64,000 bases of DNA from positions 412,001 through 476,000 of the forward strand of contig NZ_SWKM01000014.1 in the NCBI RefSeq assembly GCF_005871205.1, read 5' to 3'. Below are positions 25,601 to 31,976 of this stretch, piece after piece (positions within the stretch are counted from its first letter, which is position 1; each line of letters opens with the position of its first letter). Under the pieces are notes generated by a model. The model was not told the origin of the DNA and made no database searches. It saw nothing but the letters and a program-made list of their open reading frames with translations. A program made the translations under genes and the position numbers. Source of the DNA: Marinobacter alexandrii (GTDB lineage: Bacteria; Pseudomonadota; Gammaproteobacteria; Pseudomonadales; Oleiphilaceae).

Positions 25601-28384
25601 ACCCACTACCCGGATGGCTCCACGGTCTACAACGAGTACGACGTGGCCGGCAATCCCACCGCGACCGTCGATGCCCTTGGCCGCCGAACCGAATACGTCT
25701 ATGACGCCTTTGGCAGGGAAACCGAAACCTACTTCCCGGACGGCACCGTGGCTTTCAAGACCTACGACGCGGAAGGCAACGTGGCAACTGAAACCGACCG
25801 ATTGGGCAGGATTACACGCTACACCTATGATGCTTTAAATCGGGTGGTTCGCACCGATTATGCCGATGGCAGCCACACCGCCACCGGCTATGATGCAGCG
25901 GGCCGGGTGGTTAGCGAGACCGACGCCAACGGTAACGTCACGACCTACGAGTACGATGCCGCCGGACGCCGCACTGCCGTGGTCGATGCCTTGGGAAATC
26001 GCCACAGTTTCGATTACGACGCTGATGGAAACGTCATCGCGGAAACCGACGCCAACGGCCATACCACACGGTACACCTACAACGCACTGGATCAGCGCAC
26101 CGAGAGCCTGTACCACGACGACAGCAAGGTTACCGACGCCTATGACGCTCTGGGCCGGCGCATCTCTCGCACCGATCAGAACGGTCGCGTGACCCAGTAC
26201 GGCTACGACGCCCTGGGCCGTCTGATTAAGGTGACCGATGCGCTCGATGGTATCACCACCTACAGCTACGACGCCGCTGACAACAAGCTCACGCAGACCG
26301 ACGCCGAAGGCCACACCACACGCTGGACCTACGACAGCCAGGGTCGGGTCCTGAGCCGGACACTGCCCATGGGCCAGACCGAAAGCTTCAGCTACGACGC
26401 TGTCGGTAATCGAGTGAGCCATACCGACTTCAACGGCCAAACCACGAGCTACCAGTACGACCTAAACAGCCGTCTGACCGGGGTGATCTATGGAGACGGG
26501 ACCGTGGAGCGCTTCACCTACGATGCAGTGGGCAACCGCTTGAGCGCCACCACGCCGGAAGGCACCACAAGCTACTACTACAACGCGATGAACCGTTTAG
26601 TCGAGGAGGTCCAGCCCAATGGCGCTGTGCTGTCCTACGGCTACGATGCGGCGGGCAACCGGGTGCAGCTGGAAGTCTCGACTGATGATCAGACCCGCAG
26701 CACCCGTTATGAGTTCGACGCGCTGAACCGGCTCGCCTCAGTCTACGATGGAGGGGGCGAGACCACGTACACGTACGACAAGGTGGGCAACCGCGGCAGC
26801 GTCAGCTACCCCAACGGTAACGTGACTAACTACGGCTACGACGCCCTGAACCGACTGGTAAGCCTGACCACCACCGATGCTTCCGCTGCCGTGGTGGCGG
26901 ACTACCGCTACGAACTGGACCCAACGGGCCGCCGTACCCGTGTGCAGGAATTGCACAATGGTCGAAGCACCACGTACGACTACGATTTGCTGTACCGCCT
27001 GACGAGCGAGACCGTTACCGACCCGCTCAACGGTAACCACAATGCCGAGTACCGGTTCGACAAGGTCGGCAACCGCACCCTGAGTACCATCAACGGCGTA
27101 CAAACCAGCTACAGCTACGATGCCAACGACCGGGTGACCCAGCAGGGTGGCACCAGCTATACCTACGACGCCAATGGCAATACCCTGACCGAAACCGAAA
27201 GTGGCCAGGTCACCCGGTATAGCTACGATGCTCGTAACAAGCTGGTGGAAACATCCCGACCCGGTTACAGCGCCAGCTACGGCTACAACGCTGACGGCAT
27301 CCGCACCCGTCGGTCCGAGAACGGCATCACAACCCGGTTCGTGGTGGACAGCAATAGGGATTACGCCCAGGTGCTAGCGGAAGTCGAAAACGGTAGTACC
27401 GAGGTGAGCTACACCTATGGCGACGACTTGCTGTCTCAGCAGAGTGGCAGTGAAACGGTTTACTACCTCTACGACGGCCACGGTTCCACGCGAGCTCTGG
27501 CAAATGACGTCAGTGCCGTTACCGATACCTACCACTACGACGCATTCGGCACCTTGCTGGCCAGTATTGGCGACACCGAGAACGATTACCGGTACAGCGG
27601 CGAACAGCGGGATTCAGGTCTGGAGCAGTATTACCTGCGGGCGCGCTACTACAACCAGGACGTAGGGCGCTTTACGCAGATGGACACGTGGATGGGGCAT
27701 AGTGATGAGCCTGTTACGTTGAATAAATATCTGTATGCAAATGGGGATTCAATAAACTGGACCGATCCTACGGGTAATTTTGGCTTGGCAAGCTTTGGAA
27801 CGGCATCGAATATCCGTTCGAGTTTGGCCACAACCAGTGTTGCCAACTTTTCAAGCGCCGTCAGCAGAGCTGTAATTGGCACCTTACCCGCGGTCGGAAA
27901 GGTTTCGTCGAAGGTCGCCTTGAGAACCTTGCGACAGTGTATTCGAAAGAAAAACCGCTGCAATATGCGTTTTAATCTTTTGATAGTAGGTTTCGATTCC
28001 CCGGAAATGATAGACCACGTGCGCTCCGCTCAGATGCGGATTCCCAGTTCGATTGTTCTCACCTATGACTCACGAGTCGGTGGTAGTAAAGGGGGAAGGC
28101 GATGGTATACCCGCAGTGGAGGATTACCTAGTTGCCAAGGAAAAAGGCCAAAAGGAAAAAGCTGCGACGAGTACCCGATGTACCGAACCCGAGAAGGCGG
28201 ATATGCTCGGTATCAATTAGGAATGGTGTCGCTGCGCTGGGTTGATGCAACAGAGAACAGTTATGTGGGCATACAGTATGGAGTGATCGCACGTGCTATT
28301 CGTAGCGGACGAGTGAAAGACAAAAAAGTAGTTGTTGTAACTACCCATCATCTACCAACAATTGGAATACCAGGATCAAAATAA
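16655..28384 (+). CDS. Giant RHS/YD-repeat surface protein with NucA/NucB-like nuclease tip
   Basis: A 3,909-residue secreted polymorphic toxin. In order: signal peptide (1-22); cadherin/Ig-like repeats (about 190-480, TYTPAQNFNGSDSLEFQVHDG-type units); a segment with CLGCH (about 585-590) and an alpha/alpha-toroid, prenyltransferase-like domain (to about 880); CARDB-like and Ig-like domains; an FG-GAP/VCBS propeller rich in DxDGDG calcium loops (about 1165-1610); six or more Ig modules to about 2480; an RHS opening domain (TRTYDSRRRFEDLDFGHGWS); some 30 YD repeats (about 2650-3640) and the core end RARYYNQDVGRFTQMD then DPTG. The variable tip (last about 200 residues) contains GKSCDEYPMYRTREGG, a NucA/NucB DNase signature. 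Start: GTG-ATG-ATG run; the ATG at 16655 with upstream AGGGAAG is used. The DNA becomes visibly AT-richer in the tip. A candidate immunity gene follows after 3 nt. Confidence 0.9.
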   Translation: MMYKYARGFALAWVVTSFSLVNAEQFKETDDIVISPDFCSLYPIAISSSVLSSAAPGQQFQNIPAGTGPGNYSWLSWDGSNNANTLANSLLPPGTSENYRNPVNPFDIQINIGDWVEGLPGVKNSNAVRSNLDALLNYNIIVPVWGSVEGQGSRFNYETVRFAVVRLNDYALNGKGYISFTFERYTRCYNHRPESLDSQITTPEDTPVTFELQAQDADGDELIYEILAQPEHGQIEHSGSRVTYTPAQNFNGSDSLEFQVHDGEQLSGNATVSIDVLPVNDAPVADPGSATGPEDTAIPLAFSGRDIETSPLTFAVVTAPTHGEVVKTDNGLVYLPEANYFGLDLLEYVANDGELDSQPASYNLTVTPVNDPPTAQDVFAETEGGDPVVVTLLGEDIDSETLEYRLIEEPAHGGFAGKAPELVYTPDPRFEGLEVVQYEVSDGEFRATASITINVIQPNLPPVITSPPIVSTPERANYNYTVVAEDPNEDELTHTLDRGPGGMTIDSASGVIHWLPQAEFTQSVPTFNQQCYVMPSGSVKVNEQGDDTSGISYIAPLFHRVKTSIADASNYVAPQSVAWHKKNGCLGCHIQTQSLLGLESSKAKADVDEGAAEYLLTELLSSQLNDGSIRRSHPQFAKNQTAFALWALNAVPDRSRTFLVRHRGLDFFLDRVTVSGNQSYWTTDHSSGWLRDSLGITALVAQAAAGYLNDLDGMETQTSDQLEIADAYRMMMPALAEHLLTGLNTNENDTLRRVFRLMGLAEIAPYVGGEELHSRITAAISLLDQQLRARQREDGGWSRYQSGSQSDPLTSAWVGLSLDYRDPALTDVVVLNNIEYLLDHQQAGGTWDTTSGLFTTKLATTSLVMAYLPVALDHLGNPDVRLGQVFLEQGDDGRHELSVQLGNRGLANITVPLLVDFYAGRPDNGILLGSAEVEGAASGTYAYPGIEVFDSALIDDIAVVLRPSSEIDECQIKNNVTRAALVRVSVSDPDGLTDDQLYALNVEDVNEAPSIESEPETVLEGGQSFDYQVAITDTDIGDAHTFALVSGPDGLYLDERTGRFTSLPGGIAPGSYDITVLVTDLRGATTEQTFTLVVNENLPPEIVTPPIEEGDENAGYRYDVDATDPNAGDELTYGLELSPDGMGIAKTTGLIEWAAGNEWVDNRTDSNNLCIAEPQASLGALNPVEKWRWTANGQPASSYNQVMHAPIAVPLYDTNGDGQVNAKDDIAIIFQTFRSRYYNSAGYLRAVWAKNGAPVWTSASANILPVSSPAAADIDGDGFVEIVTGRYGGGLIAYSHDGQVEWVSNTRPTVRWGGPVISDLDGDGTTEIVVGNTVFDHKGQQKWQGAGPTGNNGVGPLSFALDINGDGFQEIIAGGSAYTHDGQLLFNRGEGFSAAGDLDGDKLPEIAVVERGQVKLLNHDGSVIWSGKSIPGGGVGGAPTIADLTGDGVPEIGIAGASYYVVFNAEGNIVWQSPTRDNSSHKTGSSVFDFNGDGRAEVVYGDEYYLRIYDGPTGEVIYEIPNTSGTTHELPVVADVDNDNHAEIVVIANNYSRGSYSGVRVFEDEQDSWAPTRSIWNQHAYNINNINDDLTVPAQPTQSWLSHNTFRLNTFPDRDALSLADISVSGITYDQATSTARVIVRNRGLAPAEGPITLSFVHDHFWTGEETLGQVTVGSLQPGERTQASLVVDDAKIIQALKVTVAGPADLVECAIDNNETRAAIVDTRVYDEAGLFDSQKYAASIADANDAPEIASAAASSAIAGDAFVFQIKVNDPDKGDAHRFELVDATAEFELNERTGMLQADGLAAGVYSLTVRATDLSGAEAEQTHVVTVTVPDNLPPEFTSTPQGVIQPDKTFNYLAQATDPDGDDVVYLLSRSQPGMAIDGVTGQIAWTPAAGVTGVFSAEVTAFDTRGASTKQYFLIEVVDPAQGNQPPTITSQPQGAVYAGQRFIYQVTANDPDGDPLTFSLTESEDGMTLSDTGLFAWLAPADRIGDTAIVEIQVDDGRGGQARQKLNLPVNESANHPPLITSTPELQALAETPYRYTVIASDQDGDDFSFTLNQAPNGMTLAGNQISWTPATVQAGRVHEVVVRVTDARGAASTQSYGIGVNAPAASNAVPEISSLPTSPAFTGQTYGYDVIARDADGDSLSYALETGPAGMTLSGEGVLRWTPDANQIGAHDVRIRVSDGKSYVTQSYILDAVDGSTNNYPEITSRPTFQAVVGEVYQYQLVATDADGDALTYGALTLPDGMSVDSSGLVTWTPTQGQIGLHDVAYFADDGKGRTLQSTSIRVQEEPAPLTVHVLVSPDSVQAGDTVTIDVFTEGGKGDFDVAVDVDGQPLVVNPYGRTYWAADGSGRHTVTATVSDSETTVSEQAFVTILDDTDSVAPVVTLEGPESGTLITAPTDIIATIEDDNLVAYEVLITPAGESNWQVIAEGDSNQVSAPVAVFDPSLLMNGQWDVAVLALDVNGQSASDMITLEVEGDLKVGNFSITLEDLSIPMVGLPIRVTRTYDSRRRFEDLDFGHGWSVGYQDVKVEESRVPGSYWAINQYKRGPMNLITDFCIEPLGAPIVTVTLPTGDVEKFEVGASPRCNTYQVYKDVELVFNPVGDTQSKLVALNESSARYENGILLEKGSFAHAVNPSRYRLTTAAGYVYNLDQDFGTDTVVDPNGHTLRYTNDGIFHSSGKAVTFDRDSHGRIQTITTPNGDVLTYSYSPDGDLVASADAMANTTEYTYNRNHGLLDIIDPLGRTLVRNIYAAAGRLVAQEDNEGNRTEFNHDIDGRQSVVTDRHGNTTLYYYDARGNVTTKVDAAGQTWQYTYDERGNQLSQLDPLGHSTAATFDDRNNQLSQTDALGNTVAYTYNTRGQELTITDARGNQYTNTYDSLGNLLSVEDPSGKTASNHINAEGLVSKSVDAEGNATTYTYDEDGNKLTETNPRGETTRFTYDASGNVLTESRERTVNGSPVSETTRYVYDANNRVIETHYPDGSTVYNEYDVAGNPTATVDALGRRTEYVYDAFGRETETYFPDGTVAFKTYDAEGNVATETDRLGRITRYTYDALNRVVRTDYADGSHTATGYDAAGRVVSETDANGNVTTYEYDAAGRRTAVVDALGNRHSFDYDADGNVIAETDANGHTTRYTYNALDQRTESLYHDDSKVTDAYDALGRRISRTDQNGRVTQYGYDALGRLIKVTDALDGITTYSYDAADNKLTQTDAEGHTTRWTYDSQGRVLSRTLPMGQTESFSYDAVGNRVSHTDFNGQTTSYQYDLNSRLTGVIYGDGTVERFTYDAVGNRLSATTPEGTTSYYYNAMNRLVEEVQPNGAVLSYGYDAAGNRVQLEVSTDDQTRSTRYEFDALNRLASVYDGGGETTYTYDKVGNRGSVSYPNGNVTNYGYDALNRLVSLTTTDASAAVVADYRYELDPTGRRTRVQELHNGRSTTYDYDLLYRLTSETVTDPLNGNHNAEYRFDKVGNRTLSTINGVQTSYSYDANDRVTQQGGTSYTYDANGNTLTETESGQVTRYSYDARNKLVETSRPGYSASYGYNADGIRTRRSENGITTRFVVDSNRDYAQVLAEVENGSTEVSYTYGDDLLSQQSGSETVYYLYDGHGSTRALANDVSAVTDTYHYDAFGTLLASIGDTENDYRYSGEQRDSGLEQYYLRARYYNQDVGRFTQMDTWMGHSDEPVTLNKYLYANGDSINWTDPTGNFGLASFGTASNIRSSLATTSVANFSSAVSRAVIGTLPAVGKVSSKVALRTLRQCIRKKNRCNMRFNLLIVGFDSPEMIDHVRSAQMRIPSSIVLTYDSRVGGSKGGRRWYTRSGGLPSCQGKRPKGKSCDEYPMYRTREGGYARYQLGMVSLRWVDATENSYVGIQYGVIARAIRSGRVKDKKVVVVTTHHLPTIGIPGSK

Positions 28385-28387
28385 TCT

Positions 28388-28996
28388 ATGAATTTAAAGA
28401 TTCCTGAAAATCTGTCTGGCCCGAAAACAGTTGTGAGTCTTGTTAAGTCACTGCGAAACAAATTCGAGCCGACCCAAGCGAAATCGCTGGAAAAGGCTAT
28501 CGAGCTAGGGTGCTGCATTCAGGTGATGTGTGATCGATATTCTTTTGTCGATTATATGGAGAGTTTCATCTTTGACATCCAACACGACGAACGTAGCTAT
28601 GCTTGGGGTTATAAATGCGACGGCTTAGGGTTGTTGGCCTATGACGCCGATAGCCATTCTGATACAGAACTCAGGGCCAGGGCTGTTTCTGTCATGGCTA
28701 GCAGGCACTTTGACACGGATGACCTCTCCTGGCTGATAGAGAACGCAAGAGATGAGCTTGACCATGAGTGTGAGGAAGAGGAAATTCTGGCGGCACTCGC
28801 GGAACAAGGTAAGTCACTGGATTTGACACCAAAGGAAAAGCAGCAGGGTTGCTGTTCAAGGCTTGTCATCTTGACCTACTACCATCAGCTTCTGAAAGCC
28901 TTTAAAGAAGAATCTGCGACCGAAGAAATAGAGAGCCTTGCAAAGTTAATTGAGCAATACCGAGCAATGTTAAAAAGCTCGCTGGCAACGAGTTAA
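28388..28996 (+). CDS. Candidate immunity protein for the RHS nuclease tip
   Basis: A 202-residue acidic, soluble protein with no signal peptide, starting 3 nt after the RHS stop codon. It is rich in Asp/Glu (for example ELDHECEEEEILAALAEQ) and predicted mainly helical. I do not recognise a family. In polymorphic toxin systems the gene directly after the toxin tip usually encodes a specific inhibitor, and acidic proteins often neutralise basic nucleases; the tip here is basic (KGGRRWYTR, GKRPKGKS). Immunity is therefore inferred from position and charge only. Composition is AT-rich like the toxin tip, consistent with both arriving together. Confidence 0.65.
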   Translation: MNLKIPENLSGPKTVVSLVKSLRNKFEPTQAKSLEKAIELGCCIQVMCDRYSFVDYMESFIFDIQHDERSYAWGYKCDGLGLLAYDADSHSDTELRARAVSVMASRHFDTDDLSWLIENARDELDHECEEEEILAALAEQGKSLDLTPKEKQQGCCSRLVILTYYHQLLKAFKEESATEEIESLAKLIEQYRAMLKSSLATS

Positions 28997-29127
28997 CATA
29001 TAGAATAAAGACGCGGACAGATTTGTTTTTGATTTGCAGCTTCTCGATGCATCCAACCATTATTCGGATGGAGCACTTAGACCAGGGTGTCCATACTGAT
29101 GGTGAAAACGTTGCGTACATTTTGTGA

Positions 29128-29209
29128 AAATTTAGTACTTTCTGTGGCTATTCTTTAGCACTTTCTGTGGTTGGGCGTTTTATGGACGATCACAGAAAGT
29201 ACTAAATTT
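29128..29209. repeat. 19-bp perfect inverted repeat with a third internal copy
   Basis: AAATTTAGTACTTTCTGTG (29128-29146) is the exact reverse complement of 29191-29209; a further inverted copy, TTTAGCACTTTCTGTGG, lies at 29154-29170. These are the same element as the CACAGAAAGTGCTAAA cores of the flanking direct repeat, so core sites in both orientations meet here, just after the RHS/immunity pair. Confidence 0.85.
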
Positions 29210-29337
29210 CTAGAACTGCATATCGGCTACTTATCGGCCAAATTAAACAAAAAGTACCAAATAAACTTAAAGTAGATTCTAGAATAGGCAACCTAGTCGA
29301 TTTTCCACACAAACTACTAAATTCATCTTCCGCTCGG
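29183..29337 (+). repeat. 155-bp direct repeat, copy B (right of RHS pair)
   Basis: A diverged copy of 16251-16405 with the same order of elements: TGGACGATCACAGAAAGT, AAACTTAAAGTAGATTCTAG and TTTTCCACACAAACTACTAA. The first and last elements are again 120 bp apart. It overlaps the inverted repeat at 29128-29209. The 28997-29504 interval contains no gene, only these repeats. Confidence 0.82.
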
Positions 29338-29340
29338 ATG

Positions 29341-29389
29341 GCCGGATTTTTCCACCTTTGGGTGGACCTAATACGGCGTCAGGGTCACT
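29341..29389 (+). repeat. 49-bp dispersed repeat, copy 1
   Basis: It starts GCCGGATTTTTCCACC and ends CAGGGTCACT; 40 of 49 bases match the equal-length block at 39013-39061. The middle can fold (CCACC TTTG GGTGG). The form resembles a REP-type or insertion-sequence-end repeat. Confidence 0.65.
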
Positions 29390-29422
29390 AAACGTGGCTA
29401 AGCTGAAGACGTGTCAGACAGA

Positions 29423-29460
29423 GGGTAGCAGGTCAGGGGTTCCAAAATGACCTGCTACCC
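29423..29460. repeat. Perfect 13-bp inverted repeat (hairpin)
   Basis: GGGTAGCAGGTCA and its exact complement are separated by 12 bases. There is no T-run. It could be a terminator-like hairpin or the end of a mobile element; it lies 45 bp before the chimeric endonuclease/integrase remnant. Confidence 0.6.
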
Positions 29461-29504
29461 TATGTAATGGAACAATCGATAACCAGTTTTGGACATCCTG
29501 TTGA

Positions 29505-30041
29505 ATGCACAATTACGACTTCAGCCAGCTCTCTCCCAATGACTTTGAGACCCTAACCCGAGATTTGCTTCAGAAAAGGGAAGGGGTTGAGCTTGAAAGT
29601 TTCCCGCCCGGAAAGGCCCAAAGGCGTTGTTTGTGGCACGGTAACACTTCTCCCTGTGTTCACTCTAATACTCATCATAGTCCCTGCCTGAGAAGTTTTT
29701 GCAAATCTATGTCAAATCGCCTCTCCAATCAGAGCAGAGCAAAGAAGGGCGGCGTTATCGACAAGCGGCGGTTGTTGCTGGAAATCCTCGACACCATGCC
29801 CAAGTACCTGCTCAAGCCCGAAGTGCTCACGCTGTTGGAATCCGAGACCCACGCCATGCATCGGCTGATCCTGGATCTGATGTGGTGCACCGGCGCGCGG
29901 GTCTCCGAGGTGCTGGCGATCACGCCGGCGGGTTTTCACGACGACGGGTACGACTTCGGCGTCCTACTCAAGACGCTCAAGCAAGGGGTAGGGCGACCGA
30001 GCAAACGCAGCCTGCAACGGTCTCCCAAACGGTTTATCTGA
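29505..30041 (+). pseudogene. Chimeric remnant: mrr-type endonuclease start joined to truncated tyrosine recombinase
   Basis: The first 37 codons (MHNYDFSQLSPNDFETLTRD, then LLQKREGVELESFPPGK) match the conserved start of mrr-type restriction endonuclease-like proteins (YDFSxLSPxDFExLxRDLL). Just where the catalytic core would begin, the frame runs into unrelated sequence. From about 29757 it becomes a fragment of the tyrosine recombinase found intact at 47162-47902 (IDKRR..., MPKYLLKPEVL, RLILDLMWCTGARVSEVLAI). The recombinase half contains the first catalytic arginine but ends at KRSLQRSPKRFI, so the His-x-x-Arg and Tyr boxes are missing. Neither half can work. It marks an old insertion or recombination. 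Confidence 0.7.
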
Positions 30042-30558
30042 AGAGAATTTCGGTTTTTAGCGGCATCGCAATAGCTTCTGGTGTAGATGAATCTTGGTCT
30101 CATATCTTGGGAGTCGCGGTTGCTTATTCTGTTGCAATTGATTTTCTTTTTTTAAATCACGACCGAATTGTTGCTACTACAAACGCTTAACAGGTTTATA
30201 GCCGATTAACAAAAGAGGTTTGACGTACCCACCAGGTTGATCTTACTTCAATTCTTATCGAAAAAAGCTCCAATTCCGAACGAACCAAAAACGATCTTAT
30301 AGAGTTGCTCCGAAATTTAACATCTATACTGCATACTCAATGTGCTCAAATCGAAAAAGCCCTTGGTGATATGAACTTGCAAGCACTTAACGCATTAAGT
30401 ATTGAAAATGAGAAGGAATGATCAAAAGCCTTAAAAAATATAAAAGCGACCCAGAACCGCGGACTTAGCCAAATATTGACCTATCAGGCTTACCCCGGTC
30501 CACTATGTAGAGGCGTTCGATAAAGCCGCCCTCTGGTTTGGCAGGCTAGACTATTGAC
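30042..30558. other. No gene recognised
   Basis: AT-richer sequence with only short open frames and no usable ribosome-binding sites; probably decayed mobile DNA. A TAGTGGACCGGG word near 30500 (reverse orientation) also occurs near 38840. Confidence 0.5.
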
Positions 30559-30888
30559 TTAAATCCAGCTAATACGTTGAGAACGTACTACTTCGCTTTT
30601 GGGAACACTGCTCCAACTGGAGCCAAAGCACTGTGCTGGATAAACCCGAAATGTCTGGCCTTCAATGTTACCCATTGTGCTATAGAAAATTGCTATTGAT
30701 ATAGTCATTGCAATTAAAGCGACTAGGTTGCTTTCTATGCTGGCTATTGCACCCGCGATTACAAGTCCAAAAATACCTATGAATAATCCAATTACCCACG
30801 ACCAAGGATCATTAGCACTAAGGTTTAACAGTCCCGCAATAAAATAGGAAATAGAGACTGCAAAGAAAACGCCTGCCACGTATCGCAT
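30559..30888 (-). CDS. Small multi-helix membrane protein
   Basis: A 109-residue protein with three to four hydrophobic helices in the first 75 residues (FFAVSISYFIAGLLNL, WSWVIGLFIGIFGLVIAGAI, LVALIAMTISIAIFY) and a polar C-terminal tail of about 35 residues. GGGATGAC precedes the ATG. No family recognised. It lies with other AT-rich small membrane or secreted genes between the RHS locus and the hydrolase at 34111, and the next upstream gene on the same strand encodes a lipoprotein. Role unknown. Confidence 0.55.
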   Translation of the reverse strand: MRYVAGVFFAVSISYFIAGLLNLSANDPWSWVIGLFIGIFGLVIAGAIASIESNLVALIAMTISIAIFYSTMGNIEGQTFRVYPAQCFGSSWSSVPKSEVVRSQRISWI

Positions 30889-30941
30889 TTTTAGTCATCC
30901 CCTGATGACAGAAATTCTCGTAGTTGTTGGTTTTTAGGAAA

Positions 30942-31319
30942 TCATTCCACTATTTTTGATTTTTCCCACACTGGTAATATTCTATTTTTTGCATATTTAT
31001 GACACATTTTTTGTCCGCCTTTCCAATAGCAATGTAGATAAACTGGGTTCCCGACGGTCGTCGTGTCCTTAGTAAACCAAATACATGTTGCTCCCTCTGA
31101 CGCGACCAATATTCTGCATTCGTCCGACGAACAGGGATCTACCCGCTTTACAGTTCCTTGTAGAAGAAATCTGTCTTTGTCTAGAGTGGAGTCACATCCC
31201 AAAAGGATAGCAAAAAAAAGAATGGTGAAGGCCGCCCTGCATACTTTGTAAATGCTATCCCTAATGTTGACAATCAAAATATTTTTCCTATTGTTTAAAG
31301 GGCGAAAGTTCTTACACAT
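30942..31319 (-). CDS. Small predicted lipoprotein
   Basis: A 125-residue protein with a hydrophobic stretch AAFTILFFAILLGC that ends in a lipobox (LLG/C), predicting lipid attachment at the cysteine near residue 42. The mature part (about 84 residues) has five further cysteines and no recognisable domain. The N-terminal segment before the hydrophobic stretch is longer (about 28 residues) than usual for a lipoprotein signal, and no better start codon is visible, so the start is uncertain. It is AT-rich and in the same direction as the membrane protein at 30559. Small lipoproteins in such islands can be periplasmic immunity proteins; here this is only a suggestion. Confidence 0.55.
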   Translation of the reverse strand: MCKNFRPLNNRKNILIVNIRDSIYKVCRAAFTILFFAILLGCDSTLDKDRFLLQGTVKRVDPCSSDECRILVASEGATCIWFTKDTTTVGNPVYLHCYWKGGQKMCHKYAKNRILPVWEKSKIVE

Positions 31320-31553
31320 TCTTTATAAGCAAAAAATATACCGACCTAAAGAAAAATAAGGATTTTTGGTTTCTTACGTCGTCCTCCTGTGAGGTGTACT
31401 TGTAAAGTGACAAATAATTCGACGCCTTATTACTCTGGCCGAGCGGGGGAGTATTACTCCAGATGCCTTGTGCATCAGGGGGCTGATTAATGGTTTTAAA
31501 ATTCCAGGGAGAGGATTAAATGTTAAAAATATTATTGACTGCCATCTTATTTC

Positions 31554-31976
31554 TTGGTTCACGAATTTTTATTCGCAGAGGAACTAATAGAAGGGCGTAT
31601 CTACAGGCTGACTACCACTATCGACGTAAATAAGGTCGGTGACGATGAAGTACTCTATAAGGCAATGAAAAATAATAAATTTGAGGTGCTGCAGGAAAAA
31701 TCTGATGGCAACTTTTTGATTCGCTTTGAAGAAGTTTACGAGGGAGACGAAAATCGGTTTAAAGGAGTTGATTGGGTTAGGTGGGATGAAGTATACACCT
31801 TACCGAAGACGATATCCGGGTCTATCGATGCAGCCAAGAGTTCCAAAGAATCAATTGCTGGTTTATCCGCTGGACCACTTATCGTTCCGTTCAAGTTTCG
31901 ACTTGATGATGATGCTCTTGGGTTCATTCCGGTTTCCACACAAAGTGCTAAATTCGTCGTCCAGCTGAAGAGCTAG
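31554..31976 (+). CDS. Hypothetical protein, possibly a frameshifted secreted protein
   Basis: About 140 residues of mostly beta-type, charged sequence without recognised domains (LIEGRIYRLTTTIDVNKVGD). The only in-frame start is a TTG at 31554. Thirty-four bases upstream, at 31520, an ATG with a purine-rich GGGAGAGGA leader begins MLKILLTAILFLG, a good signal-peptide start, but in the +1 frame relative to this protein. Joining the two by a one-base shift would give a normal exported protein (signal peptide ending near FLFA/EE). Either the gene is broken, the read has an error, or the protein is cytoplasmic. Its last 14 codons are encoded by the dispersed repeat at 31934-31962, so the natural C-terminus may have been replaced. 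Confidence 0.5.
   Translation: MVHEFLFAEELIEGRIYRLTTTIDVNKVGDDEVLYKAMKNNKFEVLQEKSDGNFLIRFEEVYEGDENRFKGVDWVRWDEVYTLPKTISGSIDAAKSSKESIAGLSAGPLIVPFKFRLDDDALGFIPVSTQSAKFVVQLKS
31934..31962 (+). repeat. Third, partial copy of the RHS-flanking repeat (29 bp)
   Basis: It begins TTCCACACAAAGTGCTAAAT and is identical to 16371-16399 at 28 of 29 positions. It overlaps the 3' end of the reading frame at 31554-31976. The upstream elements of the 155-bp block are absent. Confidence 0.8.

Noticed and set aside
24800-27700. Regularly repeated sequence that could suggest CRISPR or tandem repeats
   Set aside because: The repeats are coding YD units in one frame with variable DNA; there are no identical direct repeats with uniform spacers and no cas genes in the window.
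29699-30190. 163-codon frame overlapping the recombinase fragment
   Set aside because: Out-of-frame shadow of the recombinase remnant; its sequence is Arg/Ala-rich and unrelated to any domain.
16251-31962. The CACAGAAAGTGCTAAA repeats as the ends of the Tn7-like element at 40.6-46.9 kb
   Set aside because: No copy of the core was found next to tnsA (46925-47160) or left of the recombinase gene, where the ends of that element should lie.
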